64,000 bases of DNA, from the NCBI GenBank assembly GCA_016858145.1, contig JAEHOE010000007.1, positions 558,001 through 622,000 on the forward strand, in the 5' to 3' direction. Positions 32,401 to 42,717 of this stretch are shown here, piece by piece. The notes beneath the pieces were generated by a model. That model searched no databases. It was not told the origin of the DNA and saw only the letters and a list, made by a program, of their open reading frames with translations. The DNA comes from Edaphochlamys debaryana (taxonomy: Eukaryota; Chlorophyta; Chlorophyceae; Chlamydomonadales). Numbering within the stretch: the stretch's first letter is position 1; each line of letters begins with the position of its first letter. Both the position numbers and the translations under genes were made by a program.

Positions 32401-35400
32401 GCGCGCATCGGTCCAGTCGATTGCCTGCCGATGACCCTACCTTGTCTTCCCTCCCTCTTGTCCCTGCCTCCCTCTTTCTTTCCCCTAGTCCCCATCCCTC
32501 CCCTCCCTTCGCCTCCAGTAATGGGCCCACCCGTCCCTCCCCTCCCCCTTCCGCGCCCCCCCCCCTCCCTCCCTCCCCCTCCCCCCCCACCTGGTGGGCT
32601 CGTCCAGCAGCAGGCACGAGGGGGCCGCCACTATGCCCGTGGCTATGGCCAGGCGCTTGCGCTCCCCCCCCGACAGGCCGCGGAGGGAGAGGCCGCCGGG
32701 GAGCGTGCCGCCCACCTGGGGAGTGCGGGGGGGGGAGGGGGGGGGGAGAAGGGAGGGATGGGACAGGTGGGAGTGGTGATGGGAGGGGCAAAGGGGTGAT
32801 GGGAGGGGCATAGGGGCGTAGAGGTCCTAGCACAGGTCTGCAGGGGGGAGGGAGCTATTCTCTTCGCTCGAGCGGCACGTACGCCAGCTTACTCCCGATC
32901 TCCACCGCCCCTCTTTCACCTCCCCCCCCCCCCTCACGCTCACCAGCATGCCCACCCTTCCAGACCCTTACAGCCCCTTCCAATCCTCCATCTCCCCTAC
33001 TCCCCCCTCGTTCTCATCCTCCTCTGCAAAAGCTAGCCCCCCCCCTCACAACTCCCGCCCCCCCCCTCCTCACCAGCGTGCCCCCCTGCCGGCCCAGCCC
33101 CATGGCCAGGAGCACCTCGGCGCAGCGGGCCCTGCGCGCCGCGGCGGAGGTGGCGGCGGGCAGCACCAGGGCGGCGTGGAAGGCGAGGGCCTCGTTGGCG
33201 GTGAGGGTGGGGATGAAGTGGTCGTCCTGGGGGGGGGGAGGGGGGTGTCAAGGGGGGACGGGCGCGTGTGTGTTTCGGTCGGTGGCATGGCGTTGGGCCG
33301 GCCGTGGCTAGCGGTGAGGGTGGGGATGAAGTGGTCGTCCTGGGAGGGGCAGGAGGGGGTGCGGAAGAGGGGTGGGTTTCAAGGTGGGAGTTGAATGGGG
33401 CAGACAGACAGCGGGCTAGGCAGCCTTAGTGGCCTATACACACACGGCCCGTGCCTTCCCTGCCCCCGCCCCCCCCATTCAGGGGCAGTCACTGCGCCGG
33501 GCACCCATTCCCCCCCCACCCCAAACGCACCGGCCCCAGTACACGCATCGCGCCCCCCCCTTGTAACCCGCCACCCTTCCCCGCCCTCTGCCTGGGGACC
33601 CCCTCTGGCCCCACCCCCTCACCTGTGGCACGTAGGCGCTACGGTGCACGAAGGCGGCGTCCACCCGGGGCCGCCCGTCCACCAGAACCTGGGCAGGCAG
33701 GGAGGGGGGGAGAAAGGGAGGGCACGAGGGAGGGCAAAGGGGGAGCTCGCACCTGCTTTGCAGGGCAACCCACGTCCCCCTCCCCACCGCACCGCACCCC
33801 ACACGGCACTCACCACCACAGCGACCGCGCACACACGGCATCGTCCCAGCACACACCGCATCGTCACAGCACAGCACAGCACGCGCAGCACGGGGTCCGC
33901 ACGCACCTGGCCGGTGAGGCTGCCCACGCTCTTGCGCGCCGCCAGCACGTCCAGCAGGGTGGACTTGCCGGCCCCGCTGGGCCCCATCAGGCCCAGCAGG
34001 TCCCCGGGGGCGGCGCGGCCGTACACGCCCTGGGGCGGGAGGAGGTGAAGGGGTGCAGGGGGGAGGAGGGTTGCAGAGGGCGTGCAAAGGAAGATGGCTG
34101 TGGGAGGTTCCAGATGAAGTGGCCGCTGATCTGGGTATGCCCAAGCAAAGGGATGCCTGCAGTACGACGCCGTACGCACCTGCAGTACGACGCGCGGGCC
34201 GTGGGCGGTCTCGTAGCTACAGCCCAGGTCCTTCCACTCGATGCTGATGCGGCGCAGGCCCGTGCTGACGCGGCGTACGACCTGGATGTCGGGCGCAACC
34301 GCCGCAACCGCCGCCGCCGCCGCCGCAACCGACTCCGCCGCCGCCAGCGAGTGCACGTGGCGGGACGAGCGACCGAAGCTGCCGTTGGCGGCGCGGAGAT
34401 AGGCGGCTGCAGGGGGGTGGTTGCAACCGGGCAGTTGGTGGTTGGCGATTGGCGACTGTACATTGAGTGACGATAGCATCAGGACAGGCAAGGAAGGCAA
34501 GTGCCACGTGTCAAGCCCCGACGTCAACCTTCTGCCGTACAGCACATGGGCGGTACCACACAGCGCTCACCGGAAGAGCAGGCGCGGGGCGAGGTGGCGG
34601 TGAGGGTGCGGCGGGTGGGGAAAGTGTGGGCGGGGGCGAGGGCGGTGTTGGCGGTGGGGGACTTGGGGGGCGTGGGGGGGCCGTCGGCGTCTTGTGCCTG
34701 GGAGGGGCCCTTTGAAGTGGGGGCCTTCGGGAAGCCGGCGGCGGCGGCGATGGCGGTCGCAAGAGCGTCGGCGGCGGGCGACCCAGTGGCGGTCCAGCGG
34801 CGGTTGACCTTGCCGCCGCCGCCGCCGTCACCCTTGCCGCCGCCGCCGCTGCCGCCGTCGGGGAGGAACGGTGGCAGCGGCGTCGCCAGCGACGGTGACG
34901 GCGACGCCGACGGCGACGGGATGGGCGGCAGCGGCGGCGCCCAGGGCCGCCGCTCGGCTGCCGCCGCCGCCACCTCCGCCGCCGCCGCCGCCGCCGGGCC
35001 AGCCGCAGGCGGTGCACCGGCCTCGCCGACACCCGCCGGCGCCCGAGCCCGCGCCGCCGCTCGCTCCTCACCGCGCCCTGCCCCGCCCCTGCTCCCCGCC
35101 ATGCCCCCCGCCGCCAACAGCTGCTTGAGGTCCTTCTCATTCGCCGACGATTCCTCTTCCTCGCCGCTGCTCCCCGCGGCTTCTCCTCTTCCTCCACGCG
35201 GCCCGCGGCACCGCTCCAGCCAGCGTCGCGGCGCGGCCAGGGCCGAGCGAAGCCGCGCCGCGACGCCGGGATTCATCTTGAGATAGGCCGATATGAGCCA
35301 TATGGATGCGAAGACGTGAGCAAACACGACGCAAGGAATCCATACCTCGAGCCAGGCGCCTTGTGCGGGCGCGGGCGGTGCCTGCGCAGCCGCTGCGCCC

Positions 35401-35429
35401 GCGGGCCGCGCTGCGGCCGGCGCGGACAT
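26405..35429 (-). CDS. ABCG-family half-transporter
   Basis: The ATG at 35429 begins a Pro/Ala/Gly-rich region with an early hydrophobic stretch ([20 protein letters not shown]) that could be a membrane anchor. About 18 exons follow. The ATPase domain has Walker [10 protein letters not shown] (about 33980), the Q-loop YVPQ then [14 protein letters not shown] (about 33230), the signature [10 protein letters not shown] and Walker B CLLLDEPT (about 32690-32590), and H-loop [15 protein letters not shown] (about 32140). A roughly 316-residue Ala/Gly/Pro linker exon lies at 31191-30243. Membrane exons include [16 protein letters not shown] (29398), a 29-nt microexon NRTDVLFIE (about 29227), [39 protein letters not shown], and the end [23 protein letters not shown]-then-TMD order is typical of ABCG half-transporters, which dimerise and export lipids or small molecules. 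The substrate cannot be inferred. Confidence 0.85.
26687..26795 (-). repeat. Duplicated 3' splice junction, last ABCG exon
   Basis: A 22-bp block spanning the acceptor and first bases of the final exon (GTGGAGCTCCGCGCCTGTGT on the plus strand) is present at 26687-26708 and again at 26774-26795 inside the preceding intron. It gives two acceptors followed by the same first codons; only the inner one continues into the conserved reading frame. Confidence 0.85.
27723..27930 (-). repeat. Three copies of a 5' splice junction
   Basis: The end of the ABCG exon reading YLCASQ and its donor (plus strand CACCTGCGACGCGCACAGG, ending at about 27923) is repeated downstream in the intron at about 27801-27826 (diverged) and 27728-27746. 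Each copy keeps a GTRGGT-like donor, so three potential donors lie about 75-100 bp apart. Confidence 0.85.
28641..28875. repeat. (CTCCC)47 microsatellite in ABCG intron
   Basis: Forty-seven perfect copies of CTCCC by count. On the transcribed (minus) sense this is (GGGAG)n, a strong G-quadruplex-prone tract. It lies between the exon ending LYTADK (about 28911) and the next exon (about 28383). Long open frames across it are artefacts. Confidence 0.97.
29043..29166. repeat. Long intronic hairpin, 56-nt arms, 12-nt loop
   Basis: The arm 29043-29098 pairs with 29111-29166 at 52 of 56 positions; the loop is 29099-29110. It starts GTGTTTACCGTGGTGCGTG and returns as its complement ending GGTAAACAC. 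It lies in the ABCG intron between the microexon and the exon at 28966. It could be a small foldback transposon or a microRNA-like precursor. No clear target-site duplication is seen. Confidence 0.9.
33197..33345 (-). repeat. Duplicated 3' splice junction, Q-loop exon
   Basis: The first roughly 30 bp of the exon coding [10 protein letters not shown], with its acceptor, lies at 33197-33232. It is repeated at 33309-33345 in the upstream intron (plus strand GTGAGGGTGGGGATGAAGTG in both). The outer copy loses the frame after TLTA. Confidence 0.85.
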
Positions 35430-36807
35430 CGCGCCTGCCTAGGAGATCAGGTGGGTCGCTGGGATTTGGCTGGAGGGGCTGTGGAGATGAAGGGCGTGCG
35501 TTGGGGAGGAGGAGGCGGTGGAGGGAGGAGGAGAGCTGCTTTGGGGGTGCTTGGCTACAAGGCGGCCGCGGTGGGGACGTACGCGGGCACCAGGTCGGTC
35601 CTGGTAGAGCTCCGAGCAGTAGCTGGCACCAGCGCTGCCGAGCTTAGCTGCACTGGAGTGGAGTTGCCGTGCTGGAGTTGAAGCCGCGGACCTTGGGCTT
35701 CGCTTGCGGAGCTCGATCAGTGCCAACTGGCGAAGCCCGCTCAAGTTCGCCGCGCGTTGCGGGGATCACTGTCGTCGACGCAGGCTCACGAGAAGTTATA
35801 GCGGAGTAAGCCAGAAGAGTCGCAACGTTGAGACTCGCGCGGGCGCGCGCTGCTCGTGGACGGGCGGCCGCAGCAGACCCGCGGGGCTCCGTCGCGGCCC
35901 GGGCTGTAGCTCGCGAGAGGCTTAGGCTTGCTAGCTCGAGCTAGGCGCCCGTTCACTACTGCTTGCGCTGTGGCTAGCGTGCCACTTGCCAAGTTGCTCG
36001 CGGACTCGAGGGCCAGGTCCGCGGCAGCGCTCGGCCACGCCCCTGAGAAGCGCGGCGCCTGAGGGGCCGACCGGCAGCGGCCGGCCCCGTCCTAGGGCGC
36101 CAACGGACGCGTATGGATTCAGATGCTAGCTCCGCTTGGAAAGACCTGCACTGTGCTCCAGTAAGCTCCGTGTGGGGCGCAGCAGCTCGACGGCCTGCGG
36201 GGGCGGGCGGAACGGGGGAAGGGGGGTCAGGGGACGGGCGGTCAGGAGAGGGGTTAGTTTGACCCCGCACGCCCCTCCAGCGCCCTTCCCGCACCCCACC
36301 CTGCTTGCTCCCAGGGCTGCCTCAGGTGTCTGGCACCCAACATAATGCCAATGGAGGGGGGGGGCGAAGCACTGCGGGACGGAACGGAAGCGCAGGAGGC
36401 TCCGCCGCCAGGAGGACGGCAGCCCGCGCGCACTGCGTTCACGCCGCCCGAGATGCCGCAGCCTCCCGAGATGCCGCACCGCGTTCGTTACCGCCGCGTC
36501 AGCCCTGCCAAACTGCACTGCGACCCGGCCCGGCAGCGCAGCAGTGCAGCGCAGCAGCCGCGTGGGGGCACAGCCGCGTGGCGGTGCGTCGGCGACCCAC
36601 GGCGTCATGGCGTGGGTCGGCCGGGATAAACATCCGCCGCCACGCCGCGCGCCACAGACGCATTCCGCAAACTGCACCCCTAGGCCCCACGCAGTGACAA
36701 ACACTAGCATCCGGAGAACCCAACCCGCAGCCGTCGTCACGCTAGGACAGCACCCGTCGTCACGCTAGCACAGCCCCCAGCTCCCCAAGCACGCACCAGC
36801 AGCACCC
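35430..36807. other. Divergent promoter region, ABCG and SDR
   Basis: 1.4 kb between the start codons of two divergent genes; promoters of both are expected here. A tandem pair of CCGTCGTCACGCTAG lies at about 36733-36768, close to the SDR start. A minus-strand stretch after an acceptor at about 36200 (AVELLRPTRSLLEHSAGLSK) could be an untranslated or alternative 5' exon, weakly supported. Confidence 0.45.
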
Positions 36808-39800
36808 ATGACGGGCCTCACGGGCGCCCTCACCGGCTCCGCCAACGGCGGCCCCAAGGGCGTGGTCAGCAGCGGGCGGCGGCCCACGCTGCTGGCGGCG
36901 CTGGGGGGCGCCGTGTGGTCCCTGGAGCAGGCGGTGGAGGACTTGCTGGTGAGGGCGTGTGGGGGCGGGGGAATGGGGGGTACCGAGGAGGTTGGGCGTG
37001 GTGCCGAAGCGTGGACCAAGTGTGCAGTGCTGCCACACCTGCTTGGTAGCACCCGGCTAGCGCTACTAGGGGTCACAGCTAGGGGCCCGGCCCCGGCGGT
37101 GGAGGCCCTGCTGGTGGTTGCGGTATGGGGCGGCGGTTGCGGTATGGGGTGGGTCGAGAGGCTGTTGGGCAGCTCCCATCGCCTCCCCCTTCCACCTTCC
37201 CCCGTTTCCCCAGGTGGGCTGGACGCCCAACAAGATCCCCGACCTCTCTGGCCGCCTGGCCCTGGTGACGGGGGGCAACAGCGGCATCGGACTGGAGGTG
37301 GGGCCGTGCGGGCCGGGTCGGGCATACCACGCCCGAAGACAACCCTCTCCATCCCCTCACGCACGCTGGCATGCCTTCCACCACTCTCTCCCCATCCCTC
37401 CATGCCTTCAACCCTCACCCTTGCCCACTGCCCCTCTCCCTCCCCCTACCTCTTCCTCCCACTCCACCACCCTCCAGATCGTGCGCAAGCTGGCTGAGAA
37501 CTGCGCCACGGTGCTCATGGTCACACGCGACACGTGGGGCCGGGGGGGCTGGACGGGGGGCTCAAGGTTGGGTCGGTGTCCGTCGGGACCGGGGGCCGGA
37601 GGGTGCGTGGGGCCCCAAGCTCTGATCGCGCTCTTGACACACGCCCCACCCCCACCCGCTTGCCTCCCCCTCCAATCCCTACCCCCCCCCTACCTCCCCC
37701 CCCAAGGGAGCGCGGCGAGGCGGCCGCGGAGCAGGTCCGCTCCGGCCTGGGCCCCGGCTGCCCGGGCCGCGTGGAGGTGCTGGTGGCGGACCTCATCTCG
37801 CTCAAGGAGGTGCGCCGCGTGCTGTGCCGTGCGGTGCTCGTGCCGTGCTGCGGTGCCCTGGTCGCATCGTGCGGCGCGCGTGCGCACCTGTCCGCCTCGT
37901 GGGTTAAACCTTCGCTATCTAGCTTCTGCCCGGCCCCACCCCACGCCACCCCACCCCGATCGCCCCAGGTCGACTCCCTCATCTCCCAGGTCAGGAAGCG
38001 GGTGGCGGAGCACAACAAGGGGGCGCCCAGCGGGGGCCGGGGCGGCAAGCAGGCGGCGGCGGCCGGAGAGGCCCCCGGCGCCTTCATTCCGGGGCTCAGC
38101 ATGCTGTGCTGCAACGCGGCGCTGTTCCAGCCGGGTGGGTGGGGCATGGGGGGGTTGGGGTGGGGGTGTGGAGGGCGGAGGTGGAGGGAATGGGAGGGCG
38201 CTAGCTAGATAGGATCGGCGCCGTGACGCGCCGAGGCCTAAGGGGTTCTACTGGTGGTGCTGCGTTGTGAGGCCAGAGGTTCAGGCTGGGTTTACTGACC
38301 CGCGGCTGCCGCTCCTCCTCTCGCTCCGCCCCTCCACGTCCCCTTTGCCACGTGCGCAGGCGGCCATGCGGTGAGCCCCGACGGCATCGAGCAGACCCTG
38401 GCGGTGGACTACTTCAGGTGGGTGGGGGGGAGGGGGGTGGGGCGGGAGGGGGGGAAACGTGTGTGTGTATGCGTGTGCGTGTGGTGTGGTGTGGAGCGAG
38501 AGGGCACAGCAGCGAGCGGCCCCTGGCGGTGGACTAGCTCTGGTGCGTGTGGGGAGCGGCGGGGGAGGGAGGGGTCTGGACATGAGTGTTGCCCCAGGTG
38601 GGGCCTCGTTCTGGGAGCGGAATGCGCTCTAGCCGGTTTGCCCCTCGCCCCTGCCTCGACACCTTGCCACACAGCTCCCTCCGCCATTCCCCCGCCCCCT
38701 CCCGCCCTCCCCCCGCCCTCCCCCGCCAGCCACGTGGCCCTGACCCTGGGCCTGCTGGACGAGCTGGAGCAGGCGGCGCCCTTTGCCCGCATCGTGTGGC
38801 AGGTGGGTTGGGGGGGGGGGTGGAGACGGCTGCGGGTGCTGGCGCTAGTATGCCCTTGATGTATGGAAAGCCCTTTATGCGGGGGTGGGCTGGGAAGAGG
38901 CGGTGGGAAGTGTTGGCTTTGGTCTGGCTGGAGCGCACGTGCCCACGTCGTCAACCTCCGGCAGCCAGGGCGTGTCCTTGATAAGCGCCCAGATGTTGCC
39001 TGGGTGCTGGTGCTGGCCAAGGTCAACCTCGGCCAGCACCCAGGCAACATTTGGACGCTGATCAAGGACACGCCCTAAGAAGGGCCCAAGGCAAGAATGG
39101 GGAAGCACGACGCAAACCGCAAACGCCCTAGCGACCCAAGGAAAAGACGTTGTTGAGGCGCCCATCGTTGTGCCCTGTGGCTGAGGCCTCCCGCTCCCCC
39201 TCCGCCTCCCTGCCACGCCCCCTCTCCCTCCCTCCCCCCTCCCGCCCTCCCCCCCCCAGTCCAGCCAGGCGGAGCAGTTCGGCTCCCTGGACCTGGCCGA
39301 TCTCAAGGTGTGTGGAAGGGGGAGACTAGAGGGGGATTAGGGGCCCTGTGTGGTGGTGGACCAGGACTTCTGGGATGATTTTTTGCGTTCATGTGTTCGG
39401 AGTTAAGGGGTGTCATCAAGGGGCTCAAGGGGAGAGGGTCTGTCAATCTTGACTGAGCCGTCCCGTGACCCTGGACCGACCGCAAGGTGGGATGTGGTTG
39501 GAACCGGCATGGGGTTGGTTGTTGTGTCAGGGACGCTGTCCTCGGCGCTCGTCGGCCGCCCTAGCTGACTCAACGGCACTACCCCCCACACGCACCCCCC
39601 TCCCCCTCCCCCTCCCCTAGGGCGCCCGCTTCACGGACAGCGGCATGGCCCCCTACGGCGCCGCCAAGCTGTGGGCGCTCATGTTCTGCGACGAGCTGCA
39701 GCGGCGGCTGAGGGCGCGGGGGGGCAGGGCGGCGCAGGTGCGACGCGGCGGCGCATGGTGGGCTGTACGGGGGGACGGGGGGGGACTTTGCGCGGCATTT

Positions 39801-41079
39801 GGCGGTGGCTGCTCGGTGGGTAAGGGGCCCCTCTCCCCACCCGCCGACCACCATGATGCATCCCCCCATTGCCAGGTCGAGGTGTTCGGCGTTCACCCCG
39901 GCCTGGTGGACTCCCCCCTCATGGACAAGGCCGACACGCAGCGGCACTGGAACGCGGCGCTCATTGTGCTGCAGGCGAGCGGGGTCGGGGGTGGGGGCAG
40001 GGAATGGGTATGCTGCAGTGCGCGCGGGGCAGCCAGATCCAGATCCAAGCCCACGTGCTGGCACTTGGGCGCGTCTGCATCGAGCCTGACCAACGCTCTG
40101 ATGGGCCCCAAACCCACTGCGCTCCATTCCCCCCTTCCCGCCCCCCCCCTCCTCCCGCCCCCGTCAGAACTGTGTGCTGGGAATGCCCACGTGGCGCGGG
40201 GCCCTGCCGGCGCTCTACTCCCTCACCGAGCCCAAGCTCACGGTGCGTGTGCGTGTGCACGGCCGGGAGGCGGGTCTTACTGCACGTGCTTCCCCCCGCT
40301 GGCCATGGCCGTAGTGGGAGGCCAGGGGTGGGAGTTGGACTGGTTTCTGCGGAGCGGCCGGCTGAGTTTGGGGGGTGCTTGCCTTCCCGGCAGCAGCTGG
40401 GTTACCTACTGCGCCGCTGACCGGCTCCCCTCCATCCCCTGCTGCGGCGCCGCCATCCCCATCCCTCTCATGCCTACAGGGCCGCGGCTTCTCCTACTTC
40501 GGCCCCTCCTGGACCAACACCCACATGCTGGGACAGCGCTCGCCGGGTAAGTGGATGCCGCGCCGTGCCGTGCGCATAGCCGGGCTTTGTGGCTCATGCC
40601 ACCTTGGCCCGAACCACCCTCAGCTCCCCACCTGTATGTCGGACGCCGCTGGAGCCCGCCGCTGCCGCCGCCGCTCCGTCGCCAGCTGCCCTCCAACCGC
40701 CGGTACCTCCGCCGCCGCGCCGCCGCCAGCCCCTCCGCTGCGCCGCTGCTCCAGGCTCCCACCTCAGCCACCGCTGCCCCCCTCCGTCGTCAGCTGCCGC
40801 CACTGCCGCTGCCGTGCTCCTGCCTGAAAGCCCTCTTTGCCTGCTGCCCTCCTCCGCTCCGCCGCAGGCAACTCCCTCTGGCGCACGGGCGGCGAGGAGC
40901 TCCGCTGCCGCCTCTTCGACGCCTCCGTGGCAATGCTGGAGGAGCTGGGCCACGGGCCCAAGCACGTGCCCAAGCCCGCCCCCGCCACCTACGCCGCCAC
41001 GCACACCGGCGTCAGCGGCGGCACCGAGGCCGCCGCCGCCGCCGCCAAGGGCGCCGCCGCCGCCGTGGCGGCGCACTGA
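36808..41079 (+). CDS. Retinol-dehydrogenase-like short-chain dehydrogenase
   Basis: My 13 exons: 36808-36948, 37214-37297, 37478-37533, 37707-37809, 37969-38134, 38360-38417, 38730-38802, 39260-39307, 39621-39737, 39876-39974, 40168-40242, 40480-40546, 40868-41079. Features in order: TGGNSGIG dinucleotide-binding loop (exon 2), CNAALF in place of NNAG (exon 5), GHAVSPDGIEQTLAVDYF (exon 6), the serine region RIVWQSSQAEQFG, the catalytic YGAAK (exon 9), and VFGVHPGLVDSPLMDK. This is the RDH11-14 type layout; such enzymes use NAD(P)(H) on retinoid, sterol or lipid aldehydes and alcohols, often at membranes. The substrate is not predictable. Exon 10 appears to use a GC donor (CAG|GCGAGC). The last exon ends in an Ala-rich tail. 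Confidence 0.85.
38394..38545 (+). repeat. Decayed duplicate of SDR exon 6 end
   Basis: The end of exon 6 (CCTGGCGGTGGACTACTTCA plus donor) recurs about 125 bp into the following intron as CCTGGCGGTGGACTAGCTCT followed by GGTGCGTG. The second copy has a stop codon (TAG) where the exon codes Tyr. Confidence 0.75.
38967..39076. repeat. Long intronic hairpin, about 50-nt arms, 12-nt loop
   Basis: AGGGCGTGTCCTTGATAAGC at 38967 onward pairs with sequence ending at 39076. The outer 44 positions match at 41. After a six-base bulge (an extra GTGCTG), the inner GGTGCTGGCC pairs with GGCCAGCACC around a 12-nt loop. It lies in SDR intron 7 (38803-39259). Same architecture as the hairpin at 29043-29166, but unrelated sequence. 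Confidence 0.9.
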
Positions 41080-42717
41080 GCGCGCGGGGAGGGGCTGGAA
41101 GCCGCGTGAGGGAGATTCGACGTGGATCTGGAGATCCAGTATGGATGGATGACGCCAGATAGATGGAGTGAGCGGTAGCGCCCGCTTTGGCAGCGTGTTG
41201 TCAGCTCAGCTAAGGAGGTGGGGGCCGGATGGGAGATGACGGGCAGGTGTCGTGCGATGGGGTGTGCCGGCGGCGCCGGCAGTGCCGAAGCGCGCAGAAG
41301 ACGCAGACGGGGGTTTGAGGGTGTTAGGTGACGGCAGGTGTCGCGCGACGGGGCGGCGGCGGCAGGCACGAGGCACGTGCGCTGAAGAAGGATCGTGGGT
41401 CGGTGCGTGAAGGAGATGATGGCGAGAGCTGGTAGGCGGGAGGCGGTGAGGCGGTGAGGCGGGAGGCGGTGAGCGGACAGGCTGGTGACTGTGCTGACGC
41501 CGAGGTGTACGAGGAGGGGCGGGCTGGAGGTGGGTTGCATGGCGAAAGCTTCGTCGGGTGGGCTGTCGAGGGCGTCAGGCCAGTTGTCGTCGCGCCAGTT
41601 CAGAGTTGCTGTAGCTGTTGAGTTGCTGTCGAGAATCTGGCTGTGGGCCGTCCGGGTATGTGCATTGCAGAACGCACGATGCACGATGGCATGCTGGCGG
41701 GAGGGAGTTGGCAACACGGCATAGCAGTACTGTTACAAGATGCAAGATAGCCCCGGGTCCTGGCATACCGTACCACAATGCAGCCCTTCGCAGGGTTTAC
41801 TTCACCCAACACCCACCCACGCCAACGCCCCGCCCCGGCTTGCGCCACCCTGCAGCCACATCCTGCCATGTCTGGCCCACGGCTCCAAAACCTCCTCCAT
41901 ACTAGGGTCGGAAAACGTCTGGCCCTGGTATCCTGGTACCTGTTTTGCCCACTGCCCCCACATGGCCAAAGCGAGCCTGCTCCCCCTCCCTCGTGCATTC
42001 ACCGCTGGTGTCAACTGTCAAGCCCCGCCCAATGCGCCGTGCCGGCTCACCCTGCGTCGCTCCTCCGTCTCTCGGCCGCTAGTGCCTCCGCTCCCTCCAC
42101 GCCCGCTCCCCAAACCGCACCGCCGGGCGGGCGCGCCGGCGATGCGCTCCGAAGTGGCCACCGCGGCTGCTCCCAGCGCCTGCCGCCGCTCCAGGCGCGC
42201 CAATTCCGGGAGGCTGGCCGCTCGTCCCCATCTGTCCCGCCACGCGGCCTGGGGCGGCCTGTGGGGCGGCTGCTCCGGCGAGTTCCCCTCTCGTCAGAAG
42301 CCGCACCCGCAGGCGGAATGCGGAATGCAACTGCACGCCGATCGCCCACGGCGCCCCTGTGCGGTGCCGCCTAGTGCTGCTCCCGCGGCGGCCGTGTAGG
42401 GGGCCTGGAGCCAGCACGCCCCTCCTGCGGCGTCCGTAGCGTCCGCTGCCCGCCCCAGGCCGCTGTACGGACTAGTCGGCTGTACGGACTGTACGGACTG
42501 GTCGGCGCCACTGGCAGGCCGGCGGCGCCACATACGGCCGTGCCAGGGGTGCGGCCCTCGGGGGTTGCGGGCTTCGAGGGGTGCGGCCCTCGAAGGGGGT
42601 GGCGGGGGAGTGGCGGGGGCCCCCAGTCGGTCCCCCGCTACGGTGCGGCCCTCGGGGGGCGGCTGGGGAGAGGCCCAGGCCCCCCAGCTGCAGGTCGCTC
42701 CAAAGGTGCGGCCTCCG
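41080..42717. other. Convergent intergenic region, SDR and RAD1 3' ends
   Basis: No gene recognised. Around 41430-41475 there are short repeats of GGCGGTGAG/GGCGGGAG, and at 42466-42505 repeats of CTGTACGGACT. Both 3' untranslated regions should lie here. Confidence 0.5.
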
